Of a stretch of 64,000 nt of DNA, positions 18,416 to 27,432 are shown piece after piece (within the stretch, counting starts at the first letter, position 1; every line of letters starts with the position of its first letter). The stretch comes from CAWFPR01 sp963817635 (lineage in GTDB: Bacteria; Acidobacteriota; Vicinamibacteria; Vicinamibacterales; 2-12-FULL-66-21): assembly GCA_963817635.1 (NCBI GenBank), contig CAWFPR010000021.1:20318-84317 (forward strand), in the 5' to 3' direction. The position numbers were made by a program, and so were the translations under genes. The notes below the pieces were generated by a model. The model worked only from the letters and a program-made list of their open reading frames with translations, had not been told where the DNA came from and made no database searches.

Positions 18416-21403
18416 TCAGAGCGTCAGCCACCATTGCAGCGAAAACAGGTTGCCGGACTTCACCCCGGCTCCCGCCGTGCGATTGATCATGTACTCCGCG
18501 CGCACCTCGCTGTTGCGGCCGAGGCGATAGCCGCCCGCCACCTGCCAGCGGCGTGTGTCGTAGTCCCATCGCCCAGTCCGCCCCTCCGCCGACTCGACCT
18601 CGCGAAAGACGATCCCGCTGTAGCGCGCCGCCACGAACAACCCGGCGGCGAGCGTGCGCTTCGCCTCCAGGTAGTACGACACGTCCCGGGGATCGCCGGT
18701 CACCCGGAACACCTCCCACCGGTTGAAGACGAGTTCTCCACGGAGGTTGAAATAGCCGTGTCGCAACGTGACGTCGGCAGCGCGGATCTCCTGCAGCTGC
18801 CGGCCCGGCGCGACCGGGCCCAGGGCGTCGGTGACCGTCGGTCCCATGTAGGACCCTCGACTGTATGAGGCCCCGACCTGCAGTTCAGGACCCACCTGAT
18901 ACGCCGCGTGCGCCGTGAAGGTTGGCCCCATGGGCGCGGGCGTCCGGACCCGATCCCAGTCCACCGGATCGGCGGACGGGGCCGTCGTGACCACCGCGGC
19001 CGCCAGCGTCAATCCTCGCCAGCCCCCGTTCACGGCAGCGCCAACGGGATACGGAACGTCCCAGGTGATCGGCAGGCCGGTGGCCCGGAACTGCGGCTTC
19101 GCCTTCCACGTGAAGAGCGCGTCGGCCGTTCCCGGCACGGTGGCGGACTGCATCACCGTCCGGTGGTCGTACAGCAGGGGCGGCCGAACAAACGGATCGT
19201 CATTCGTGTGGGCCCGCTGCGGATAGCTGCCCAGGGGCGAGATGAACTTGCCCACCTGCACCGAGAACTTCACCCCTGGCGACGGGGTGATCCGAACGAA
19301 GGCCTGCTGCAGGTGAAGTTGGGCCGAGCCGGCCCGTGGCGGCTGTCCGCGATCGACCCGCAACTCAGTGGACGCGTAGAAGCGGCGACCGGCAAACAGA
19401 TCGACGAACAGCCTGGCGTTGCCATCGACGAACGCGCCCGATTCGTTGATCAGCCCTGTCGGCGCTTCGGTGGGGATGAACAAGTTCAGCGTCGCTCGCA
19501 TGCTGGGGCGAATCTGCACGAGCCCGCCCGGTGACTTGTACTCGACGCCGAGTTCCGAGAGCGTCGGCGTGTCCACGAGTTGCGCCCACGCGCCGGAGGG
19601 GGCCGCGAAGAGAGTTCCCAGCACGAGCAGCAGCGCGGTGGCCACCGGTCCGCCGGGACGTCCCTGGCCCGTTGTGTCGGCAAGCTCGTGGACCAGGTAT
19701 GGGCTGCTCGGGATCGACAATCCCTTGAGGACGCGAGGCTCCTGCCTGGTCGCATGAACCATCGACGCCACCGCGACGTAGGTCGACTCACCGATCAGGA
19801 GTTCACCGGCGCCGGCCTCGGAGCACAATCGGGCCGCCGTGTTCACGGACGTGCCGAGCACACTGTAGTTCAGGCGATTGGTCGATCCCATGTTGCCGGC
19901 GACGGCCGCGCCGCTGTTGATGCCGATGCCGATGGACAGTCCGGGCCGCCCTGCGTCCTGGCGCCGCTCGTTCAACTCGAGCGTCAGGTCCCGCAGGCGC
20001 AGGCCCGCGCGAACCGCGTGGGCCTCGTGCGAGTCCTGCGCAACGGGTGCCCCGAAGACGGCCATCACTTGATCCCCGACATACTTGTCGACGACACCGC
20101 CCTCCGCCTGGATCGCGCCGGCCGCCAGGTTCAGCCATTCGTTGAGGATCGCGATCGCCTCCTGGGGATCCATCGACTCGGTCAGCGAGGTGAATCCGCG
20201 CACGTCGGCGAAGAGCGTCGTCAGGTCGCGCGTTTCGCCGCCGAGCCGGATGTCCCCCTTCATCAGTTCCTCGGCGATCGTCGGCGACACGACCTTGTCC
20301 AGGACGGATCGATACCGTTCTTTCATGAGCAATCCCTGGGTCATCTGGTTGAACGCGCCCGCGAGGGTGCCGAGTTCGTCAGCGTGCGGCACGGTCACGG
20401 TGAAGTCGAAGTCCCCGCGGCGCACGCGCTCGGTGGCCGACACCAGGATCCGGATGGGCGTCGTCAGGCGCTTCGACAGCAGCAGGCCCAGCACGATCGC
20501 AATGGCCAGGGCGCCGCCCGACGCCACCGCCTCGACCAGTCGAATTCGCTCGAACGGCATCAATGCGTCGTCCAGCGGCACGGCCAGGACGGCAAACGTG
20601 GGCATCGCCGCCGCCAGCCGGCTCGAGACGAGGGCGAAGCGCCGTCCACCCTGCGCGATCACGGTGGGGCGGGCTCGAGCCGCCGCCTCGATCATCGCGC
20701 TCCGAAGGCCGGCGGACTCGACGCCTTTCGTCGCGACGAGGCTGCGGCCATCGGCGACGAAGCACACGTCGGCGCCCACCAGTTCACCGAGGCGTGATGC
20801 CACGTCGTCATCGATCGGGAACCCGAGCGAGAGCGTGCCCACCGACTTGCCAAACAGTTCGAGGGGATACGCCTGGACCGAAAACAGCGTGTCTCCGAAA
20901 CGGAGGTAGCCGGCAGTGGCCGCCTCGAGGGGGCGGCCCGGCGGATGTTCCTCGGAGGCGGTCTCACGGGCGGGAACCGGGCGACCATCCACCAGCGTCA
21001 CGAACGGCTGTCCGCGATCGTCGCTGAACGCCACGAGACCGCGCCCGAGTTCCGACAGCGCCAGCTCATAGCGGACGTTCTCGACAAACGACGCCGCGTC
21101 GCGATCGTCCAGCGCGGCATCGAGCGCGGCGACGATGCGGATCGAACCGGTGATGCGGCTGGCCACGCGCTCGAGGTCGGCGCGGCGGAAGCGCTCGATC
21201 TCGGCGAGCGCGCGCTGGCCCCGTGCCGCCGTCCGCGCGATGGTCTGGTCGACCTGCCGGTTGGTTTCGGCGAGCACCGCGGCGAGGCCCGCGAGAGCCA
21301 GCAGCACGACGCTACCGGTGAGAGCCAGCAACAGCCGGGCCCGGAAGCTGACGTCCCACCAGCGGCGGCGCCCTCCTCGAGCCGGCGGCGCGGAGGCGCT
21401 CAC
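18416..21403 (-). CDS. Receptor adenylate/guanylate cyclase continuous with an outer-membrane-type barrel
   Basis: A 995-codon uninterrupted ORF; the GTG at 21403 overlaps the cupredoxin stop. Residues 20-45 and ~290-312 are membrane helices around a Cache-like periplasmic sensor. HAMP follows, then a class III cyclase domain (~375-560: LFADVRGFTSLTESM metal site, VDKYVGDQVMAVFGAP, GIGINSGAAVAGNMGS, YSVLGTSVNTAARL). After LVHELADTTGQG comes a hydrophobic stretch from Val587 with the signal-peptidase motif SGAWAQ. The remaining ~388 residues look like an outer-membrane barrel (alternating aromatic strands, ending LFSLQWWLTL with terminal aromatic-Leu). An internal GTG at 19645 could start the barrel as its own gene (18416..19645) with a GGGAC site upstream. 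Either a missing stop merges two genes, or one polyprotein carries an internal signal peptide. Confidence 0.85.
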   Translation of the reverse strand: MSASAPPARGGRRRWWDVSFRARLLLALTGSVVLLALAGLAAVLAETNRQVDQTIARTAARGQRALAEIERFRRADLERVASRITGSIRIVAALDAALDDRDAASFVENVRYELALSELGRGLVAFSDDRGQPFVTLVDGRPVPARETASEEHPPGRPLEAATAGYLRFGDTLFSVQAYPLELFGKSVGTLSLGFPIDDDVASRLGELVGADVCFVADGRSLVATKGVESAGLRSAMIEAAARARPTVIAQGGRRFALVSSRLAAAMPTFAVLAVPLDDALMPFERIRLVEAVASGGALAIAIVLGLLLSKRLTTPIRILVSATERVRRGDFDFTVTVPHADELGTLAGAFNQMTQGLLMKERYRSVLDKVVSPTIAEELMKGDIRLGGETRDLTTLFADVRGFTSLTESMDPQEAIAILNEWLNLAAGAIQAEGGVVDKYVGDQVMAVFGAPVAQDSHEAHAVRAGLRLRDLTLELNERRQDAGRPGLSIGIGINSGAAVAGNMGSTNRLNYSVLGTSVNTAARLCSEAGAGELLIGESTYVAVASMVHATRQEPRVLKGLSIPSSPYLVHELADTTGQGRPGGPVATALLLVLGTLFAAPSGAWAQLVDTPTLSELGVEYKSPGGLVQIRPSMRATLNLFIPTEAPTGLINESGAFVDGNARLFVDLFAGRRFYASTELRVDRGQPPRAGSAQLHLQQAFVRITPSPGVKFSVQVGKFISPLGSYPQRAHTNDDPFVRPPLLYDHRTVMQSATVPGTADALFTWKAKPQFRATGLPITWDVPYPVGAAVNGGWRGLTLAAAVVTTAPSADPVDWDRVRTPAPMGPTFTAHAAYQVGPELQVGASYSRGSYMGPTVTDALGPVAPGRQLQEIRAADVTLRHGYFNLRGELVFNRWEVFRVTGDPRDVSYYLEAKRTLAAGLFVAARYSGIVFREVESAEGRTGRWDYDTRRWQVAGGYRLGRNSEVRAEYMINRTAGAGVKSGNLFSLQWWLTL

Positions 21404-22104
21404 AGCGTGCCGTCGATGCGAGCGGACCCGCCTTCAGGGACGTCGACATCCACGACCTGGGACCGCCGATCGAGGTACTCGATCAGGACACGATACCGGC
21501 CCGCGGGTACCCCCTCGATGCGGAACCGCCCGTCTTCGGGAACGACGGCGTAGTAGGGGTTGTCAACGACCACGATGGCCGCGCGCATCCACTTGTGCAC
21601 CTCGCACATCACCTTGACGTAGCCGGCCCAATCGAACGTGACCGTCTTCGATTCGCCGCGGCGGTACCGGCCCAGGTCGAATCGCTTCGGCTTGGAGTAG
21701 GAGAACACGTTGTGAAAGACCGGGTCGCCGTTGGGGAACCGAACCGCGGCCCCCACGGGTACGACCAGCATCAACTGGGAAAAGGCCTCGCCCAGCTGAG
21801 CCATTTCCAGGGGGCCGGACGGACGCGCCGCTGGTGCCGACGCCACAGCCCCGTCGATCCGGACGATCACCGGGATGCGCGGGATCTCCCTGGGTTCGCC
21901 GGCGTCGTCGACGTAGCGGTCCGCGGTCATTGACGGCGGCTCAGGGCGGCTGGTGATGCGTCCTTCGATGGCGCCGGTCTTCGCCTGGGTGCCCGAGGCT
22001 CGCAGCGGCGAGGGCAGGACGGTCGCCAGCGCCGCGACGAGCGCGACGAGCGCAAGCAGCGCGGTCGGGGACGAGGGCACGGCCGGGTGGAGACGGGACC
22101 GCAT
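21400..22104 (-). CDS. Exported plastocyanin-like cupredoxin / carboxypeptidase-regulatory-like protein
   Basis: The likely start is the ATG at 22104 (MRSRLHPAVP), with a hydrophobic signal segment TALLALVALVAALATVLP. The mature part has type 1 copper ligands in the right order: His in VFHNVFSYS, then Cys-x3-His-x2-Met-like VMCEVHKWMRAA. A beta-sandwich tail of the carboxypeptidase-regulatory type follows (FRIEGVPAGRYRVLIEYLD). Similar proteins have been annotated as methylamine-utilisation-like. It overlaps the cyclase start by GTGA, so the two are translationally coupled. Suggested role: periplasmic copper/redox protein working with the Cache-cyclase sensor. Confidence 0.8.
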   Translation of the reverse strand: MRSRLHPAVPSSPTALLALVALVAALATVLPSPLRASGTQAKTGAIEGRITSRPEPPSMTADRYVDDAGEPREIPRIPVIVRIDGAVASAPAARPSGPLEMAQLGEAFSQLMLVVPVGAAVRFPNGDPVFHNVFSYSKPKRFDLGRYRRGESKTVTFDWAGYVKVMCEVHKWMRAAIVVVDNPYYAVVPEDGRFRIEGVPAGRYRVLIEYLDRRSQVVDVDVPEGGSARIDGTL

Positions 22105-22404
22105 CAGTTTGAGTGGCGTCGCTGGCAACAGAAAATCGATGGTTGTGGGCCTCGGGGGAAGATCGAAGAGAGGGTAGGTCCAGACGCGGCGCGTCGTCAA
22201 GCGCGGTCTCGCAACCGTCAATTATCCACCTTTGTTTGATCGCTGGCCGAGTCCGTGCGCCCTCAGGTACTCATCCGGCGCGTCGACTGGCTGAACAGTT
22301 AGGATACTGGTAGGCCGGGCGGTGGTCGAGGATTTCCTCCTGGGCGACGCGACAGTTCGTGAGGTGCCTGCGACCGTGAGCGCCCGCGACACGAGGCGAA
22401 CGCG

Positions 22405-23679
22405 ATGATGACCGACCTGTACCAGATGCTTCCGCCGGACCTAATCAAGATCCTGCTGGTGTTGTTCCTGGCGTTTCTGTTTGGGTTCGAGCGGGAGGAG
22501 CACAAAGCGGCCGGGGTGGAGTACTCGTTCGGCGGCGTTCGGACCTTTCCGCTCATCGGGCTCATCGGATACGCGACGACGCGTCTCGCGGGCGATCAGT
22601 TGCTCCCCGTCGCCATTGGCCTGGCGGTGGTGGCCGCATTCCTCGTGATTTCGTATTCGCACAAACTCCAGACGTCCGGGGCGGCTGGTGTCACATCGGA
22701 ACTGTCCGCGTTGACGACGTATCTGGTAGGGGCCCTGGTCGCGCGCGATCAGTTCTGGATTGCCACGACGCTCAGTGTCGCCGGGCTGTTCCTCCTCGAG
22801 TTGAAGGTCGTGCTCGAAGGCCTGACCGCGCGCATCGCTCCAGGCGAAATCCTGACGTTCACGAAGTTCCTCTTGCTCACGGCCGTCATTCTTCCGGTCC
22901 TGCCAAATCGGGCCGTCGGCCCCATGGCGCTCAACCTGTTCAGGATGTGGCTGGTGGTCGTCGCCGTGAGCGCCGTGTCCTACGGCAGCTATGTCATTCA
23001 GAGCGTCACGAAAGGACGCGGCGGCATTCCCTTTGCGGCCGTGCTCGGCGGCGCCTACTCGTCAACCGTGACGACCCTGGTCTTGGCCAGGCGAGCCGCG
23101 CGCGAATCGCGCCCGCATCTATTTTCCGGAAGCACGCTGATGGCCTCGGGCATGATGTACCTCCGCCTCGCGGCATTGGTCGGGCTCTTCAACGTACGTT
23201 TGCTCGCGATGCTCGGGGCGCCCTTCGTGGCGCTGGCCGCTCTCGCCGTGGGTGCAGGCTGGATCTGGTCTCGTGTGCCCGATGATCAGTCTGGCGAACT
23301 TCACCGGCAATTCGAACCCCGGAACCCGCTCGAAGTCGGCGCCGCCTTGCTCTTCGGCGGACTGTTCCTCGCGATGGTCGTCATCACGCACCTGGCGGTC
23401 ACCTATCTTGGCCCGACCGGCCTGTACTCGCTCGCCGCAATCATGGGCGTCACGGACGTCGATCCCTTCATCATGGGCGTGACGCAAGCCGCGAGCAGCG
23501 TGACGCCGGTCGCGTCGGCCGCGGCGGCCATCCTGATAGCGGCGAGCAGCAATAACCTGGTCAAAGGCGTCTACGCGTACGCGGCCGCCGATCGCAGGAC
23601 CGGCGTGATGAGCCTGACGCTGCTGGTCCTGTTGGCGCTCGCAGGCCTCGTGCCGCTCGCGTGGGTGTGGCGGCTGTAG
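22405..23679 (+). CDS. DUF4010/MgtC-type integral membrane protein
   Basis: A 424-aa protein with about 12 hydrophobic helices. The N-terminal MgtC/SapB-like motif includes FLFGFEREEHKAA and GGVRTFPLIGLIGY. The C-terminal DUF4010 part includes GGAYSSTVTTLVLARRA and ASSNNLVKGVYAYA. A GAGGCGA site precedes the tandem ATG ATG. It is divergent from the cupredoxin gene. Family function is unclear, possibly ion transport or envelope homeostasis. Confidence 0.88.
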   Translation: MMTDLYQMLPPDLIKILLVLFLAFLFGFEREEHKAAGVEYSFGGVRTFPLIGLIGYATTRLAGDQLLPVAIGLAVVAAFLVISYSHKLQTSGAAGVTSELSALTTYLVGALVARDQFWIATTLSVAGLFLLELKVVLEGLTARIAPGEILTFTKFLLLTAVILPVLPNRAVGPMALNLFRMWLVVVAVSAVSYGSYVIQSVTKGRGGIPFAAVLGGAYSSTVTTLVLARRAARESRPHLFSGSTLMASGMMYLRLAALVGLFNVRLLAMLGAPFVALAALAVGAGWIWSRVPDDQSGELHRQFEPRNPLEVGAALLFGGLFLAMVVITHLAVTYLGPTGLYSLAAIMGVTDVDPFIMGVTQAASSVTPVASAAAAILIAASSNNLVKGVYAYAAADRRTGVMSLTLLVLLALAGLVPLAWVWRL

Positions 23680-23781
23680 CGCCTGCTCCCAGCCCGCGTA
23701 TCCTACCCCCCCGCCTTTTCGTCGATGCAGTAGAGGCCAATCAACGTGCGTCTCGGGGTGGCCACCTATGTTCCGTCACAA

Positions 23782-23798
23782 CGTTTGGTGACCAAACG
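23782..23798. terminator. Short hairpin between convergent genes
   Basis: CGTTTGG-TGA-CCAAACG is a perfect 7-base stem between the converging DUF4010 and methyltransferase genes. There is no U run on either side, so a terminator role is only suggested by position. Confidence 0.3.
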
Positions 23799-23822
23799 GG
23801 GAGTCAGGTCGCGAGCGCCGCT

Positions 23823-24443
23823 CTACCCGCGACGGCGTCCGCTCACGAGGAATACAGGGTAGTCACGGCCGGCCCGATGGTGGACGAACGCGGTCGTGTC
23901 CGCGAGTTCGTCGAAGCCGCCCTCGGACAGCAGGGTCTCGAGGTCGGCCCTCTCGAAGCCAAGGTGGAAGACGTCGGTGACGTCGGCGCTGTGGAAGGTG
24001 CCGTCCTCGCGATCCAAGTCGGCGAGCGCAATGCGCCCGCCCGGACGCAGATGTTCCCGGAATCGCGCGAACAGGGCGGCGAGATCCGCCACGTGGTGCA
24101 GGGTCATGCTGCTGACGACGAGATCGTAGTCGCCGGAGATCGCATACCCGTCGGCGGATCGCAGGAGCTGTGTCGTCACCGACTCCAGCCCCTGCTCCAG
24201 CACTTTTCGCTCCAGTACGCTCAGCATGCCTGTGGACGTGTCCGCCCCGGTCACGCTGCGCACCTGCGGCCTAAGGGCCAGGGTCAACAATCCTGTCCCG
24301 CATCCGAAGTCCAGCACGTCCATCGTCGGCGCCAGCCCGACCTGGCTCGCGATGGCATCAGCCACGGCGCTGGCCAGACGGACGCGCCCGGCGTCTTCAT
24401 CCCAAGTGGCGGCAACCTGATCGAAGCGGCGTGTGTCGGTCAT
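23823..24443 (-). CDS. Class I SAM-dependent methyltransferase
   Basis: The start is taken at the ATG at 24443 (MTDTRRFDQVAATWDEDAGR), giving 206 aa. Motif I is VLDFGCGTGLLTLAL; motif II ADTSTGMLSVLE and motif III LRPGGRIALADLD follow. The overall layout is UbiE/Methyltransf_25-like. No partner gene identifies the substrate. It shares strand with the lysine catabolism genes upstream, separated by 61 bases. Confidence 0.88.
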   Translation of the reverse strand: MTDTRRFDQVAATWDEDAGRVRLASAVADAIASQVGLAPTMDVLDFGCGTGLLTLALRPQVRSVTGADTSTGMLSVLERKVLEQGLESVTTQLLRSADGYAISGDYDLVVSSMTLHHVADLAALFARFREHLRPGGRIALADLDREDGTFHSADVTDVFHLGFERADLETLLSEGGFDELADTTAFVHHRAGRDYPVFLVSGRRRG

Positions 24444-24504
24444 GAGAACAGCCTGCTGACGAACCAGACCCAAAAGCCCCGTCGTCGTGCGCGACCAGGG
24501 CCGA

Positions 24505-25846
24505 TCATCCCAGGGGTCCCCTGAAGCTCTTGATGTGCGTCTCGGTCAGCTTGATGCCGCGCTCCCCGAGTTCTTCCAGCACGGGCTCGTAGATTTCCCG
24601 CAGCGTCGGGATCTGCACGCCAACGGCCTGGATGCCTTCCTCGGCGATGAGGTGCACGCCGATCCCGGCGGTGACCGACACGGTGCGGGCCATGGCCGAA
24701 TCCCCCCACCGGTCGCCAAGCTCCACCAGTTGCTCCCGCACTTCCTCCTGGCTGCCGTCGGGGTACCGCACGGTGAACACGTGTTTCATCAGCACCTGGT
24801 CACGCTCGCCGGGCTGATACATCATCAGCTTTGCGAGACGATTGCCGAAGACGTCGATGGCCGACGCCCGGCGCTCGGGCAGCACGCGGCCCGAGAACAA
24901 TCCTGCCCACTCGAAGCGCGCGAGGACCTCCGAGTCTTCGGACAGCCCGAGGAACTCCGCCGCGCGGCGGAGCACCGGGGGCCCGCCCGGTGGCAGCAGC
25001 CTGCCGATGAAATCCGCGTAGGTCGTGCCGTCCGGCCAGTCACGCGGTTCGAGATCGAACAGACCGAGCCGCGCCGCGGCGTGCATGGTCGCGCACCAGC
25101 CCGGATACCGGAGCGTGCCCCGGAAGACGCCGCGCGCGTCGCCGAGCCCGTACGGCTCTATGTAACTGGTCGAGTCTCCGTTCGGGTAGATCTCGAACAC
25201 GCCCGCGTCCTGGACCTCGAGAAGCCAGGAGTGGGCGAAGATCTCCTCGCCAGGAATGCTGACGACCTTCCCGTCGCGCAGGTAGCGTGCCGGGCGGCGT
25301 CCCGCCATCATTACCGCACGCGGCCGCCAGGAGAACTTGTAGCCCCAGGGGTTGGTGTTGGCATCTGGCGCCGGGAACCCGCCGCAACTGCTCGCGAAAC
25401 TGACGACCGACCCTCCTGCGGAGTGAAGCCGGCTGACCGCCGCCGCCGCCGACATGTGGTCGATGCCGGGATCGAGGCCCATTTCGTTCAGCAGCAGCAC
25501 GCCCGCGGCCCTTGCCTCTGCGTCGAGGGCCCACATCTCGGGCGACGCGTACGACGGTCCTGACGAACGGCTTGCGGCCGGCGATGGCGACCCGCGCGAC
25601 GGCGACGTTGAATTCGGCCGGGAGCAGGCTGACCACGATATCGCTCTCGTCGATCAGTTTCGTCAGCGCCGTCGTCTCGCGGACGTCCAGGTAGCCGACC
25701 CGGCCGCGCGGGTGCTCTCCCATGACACCCTGTGCCCGCTCCACATCGTCGGTCGCCACGTAGACGGAGAAATGATGGTGCGTCAGGAGGTAGCGCAGGA
25801 GCGGCCTCGCCACCAGGCCCGCGCCGAGAACGAGAATCTTGTGCAT
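24505..25846 (-). CDS. Saccharopine dehydrogenase (one frameshift)
   Basis: The start MHKILVLGAGLVARPLLRYL at 25846 gives a Rossmann GAGLVA motif. The N-terminal NAD-binding half runs to RKPFVRT near 25560, where one extra G breaks the frame. Removing it reads RTSYASPEMWALDAEARAAG and continues through the catalytic half (LNEMGLDPGIDHMSA, SCGGFPAPDANTNPWGYKFS) to the end at 24505, about 446 aa in total. It follows the lysine-ketoglutarate reductase gene by four bases. It probably cleaves saccharopine to glutamate and alpha-aminoadipate semialdehyde in lysine breakdown. Confidence 0.88.
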
Positions 25847-25850
25847 CGCC

Positions 25851-27176
25851 TTACTCGCCCTTTCCATGGGCTGCCGCGGATCCTGCGAGGTGCTCGTACG
25901 CCGGTGTCAGGGCACCGCGGTGCACGATGACGGCGCGTCTGAGGTCGTCCGGCAGATTGAGACGCTCGAACGGCAGCTTCCAATCGCAGCGCGCGAGCGG
26001 GCCGATGTAGCGGACGAGGCTGTCGCCGAAGAACTCCGACGCATCGATCGGCAGCTCGCACGGCAGGTTGTCCACAGCAAGCACGACGACGCCGCGACCG
26101 GTCACTCCGCTCGTCGTCGCACCGCTGCGCGGGTCGAACACGTACACGGGGTCGCCGGAATCCGTCGGCTTCACGGTGGCTGCGATCGAGCCGTCGATGT
26201 CGCAGGTAATGTCGCCAATCACGCGCAGCTTGGGCTGCACGTCCGACTCGAACACAGCCTGCAGCTGATCGCGCCGGACCAGCGCGGGCTGGGACGGCTC
26301 CCAGTAGGCGCCGTGCAGCAGCAGCGTGATGTGCGGCAGGAGCGGACCGATCGCGCTTTCGTACCGCTCCGGCGTGGAGGCGAACTCGCCGGCGTCGAAC
26401 CCGCCGCCCGTCGTTCGCCGGTACCGGTGACCGCGCCCGAGCACCGTCTTGTACAACGCGTTGCGCGGGCGATCGCGATCCTCGTCCAGGTGCACCAGGT
26501 CTTCGGGAGAGATGGTCTGAACCGGGAGGCGCCGGAACACTTCCTGGGCGCCCTGGCTGACATTGCCGGAGCCGGTGAAGGCCACGACGATCGGCCGCAA
26601 CCCGGACGGCAGGCCGACGTGGCGGATGTGCTCGCCGATGCGGAGGATGTGGTGCAGCGCGGCTTCGAGGTTGTCGTACTGGAGGGCCGGCCTCAGGTGC
26701 TCCAGCGGGGTGTAGCAGCCCTCCCACGCCAGGCGCTGGCCCAGGGCCCAGAGCGAGTCGATCATGCCGACATACCCGGCGTGCAGGCCGAAGTAGATCT
26801 GCCGGGAACCCCGGGCGTCGGTCACCAGCTCGTAGTCGATCAGCGTGCACCCCAGGTCCATGAGCCTGGCGAGCATCGGCATGGTGTAGGCCTGGCCTTT
26901 GGTCACATGGGGGAAGCAGACGTACGTGCGCCCCGGCTTCAGAGCCGCCGGGGGCACCTCCTTCACGCCGAGAATCACCTGGCACTCATCCAGATCCGCA
27001 TCGACGCACGCGCCGGCGTCGAGGTAATCCTGGTCGGAGAACGCCCGGGAGGGCGACGGCTCGATCGAGACGCCGATCCCCTGATTCGAGACGATGTCGC
27101 GGACGTGGTCAGGAATGAGAGGCGCGCGGCGTTCCCATCGGTTCTTGTCTTCGGCGCGGATGCCGACGCGTATCAT
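25851..27176 (-). CDS. Lysine-ketoglutarate reductase (LOR) domain protein
   Basis: A 441-aa protein with the alanine-dehydrogenase/PNT-type N-terminal domain (MIRVGIRAEDKNRWERRAPL) typical of the N-terminal half of AASS. It includes PHVTKGQAYTMPMLARLMD and the nucleotide-binding FTGSGNVSQGA. In animals and plants it is fused to saccharopine dehydrogenase; here the two are separate, adjacent genes. Together they would convert lysine plus 2-oxoglutarate to saccharopine and onward. Confidence 0.9.
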   Translation of the reverse strand: MIRVGIRAEDKNRWERRAPLIPDHVRDIVSNQGIGVSIEPSPSRAFSDQDYLDAGACVDADLDECQVILGVKEVPPAALKPGRTYVCFPHVTKGQAYTMPMLARLMDLGCTLIDYELVTDARGSRQIYFGLHAGYVGMIDSLWALGQRLAWEGCYTPLEHLRPALQYDNLEAALHHILRIGEHIRHVGLPSGLRPIVVAFTGSGNVSQGAQEVFRRLPVQTISPEDLVHLDEDRDRPRNALYKTVLGRGHRYRRTTGGGFDAGEFASTPERYESAIGPLLPHITLLLHGAYWEPSQPALVRRDQLQAVFESDVQPKLRVIGDITCDIDGSIAATVKPTDSGDPVYVFDPRSGATTSGVTGRGVVVLAVDNLPCELPIDASEFFGDSLVRYIGPLARCDWKLPFERLNLPDDLRRAVIVHRGALTPAYEHLAGSAAAHGKGE

Positions 27177-27239
27177 GCGCTCTATGGTACCTCGGGCGAC
27201 GCCGCATCGGGAATTGTCCGGCGCGGTCTACGATCGCGA

Positions 27240-27273
27240 GACCGTCATCGTCGACAGCGATGCGCCGCAGGCC
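27240..27273 (+). repeat. 34-bp direct repeat, left copy
   Basis: GACCGTCATCGTCGACAGCG and the following GATGCGCCGCAGGCC recur at 28867-28900 with two mismatches. The copies flank the HtrA-like protease gene. Confidence 0.7.
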
Positions 27274-27432
27274 TCGAGGCGAACACGGAAGTCGCCGCGT
27301 GGCCGGCAGCGTCGTGATCCCGCTGGCCCGCGAACCGGAGACACCCTCGCCGGGCGGGCGATAGTCCGGCGCCTCCGTCCCGCCGGCATGGCGGCTCGCC
27401 ACTCAAATACCTGCTGGAGATAGGATGGAGGC

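Noticed and set aside
23782..23798. Rho-independent terminator between convergent genes
   Set aside because: Only a 7-base stem with no U tract; listed as a weak feature rather than a finding.
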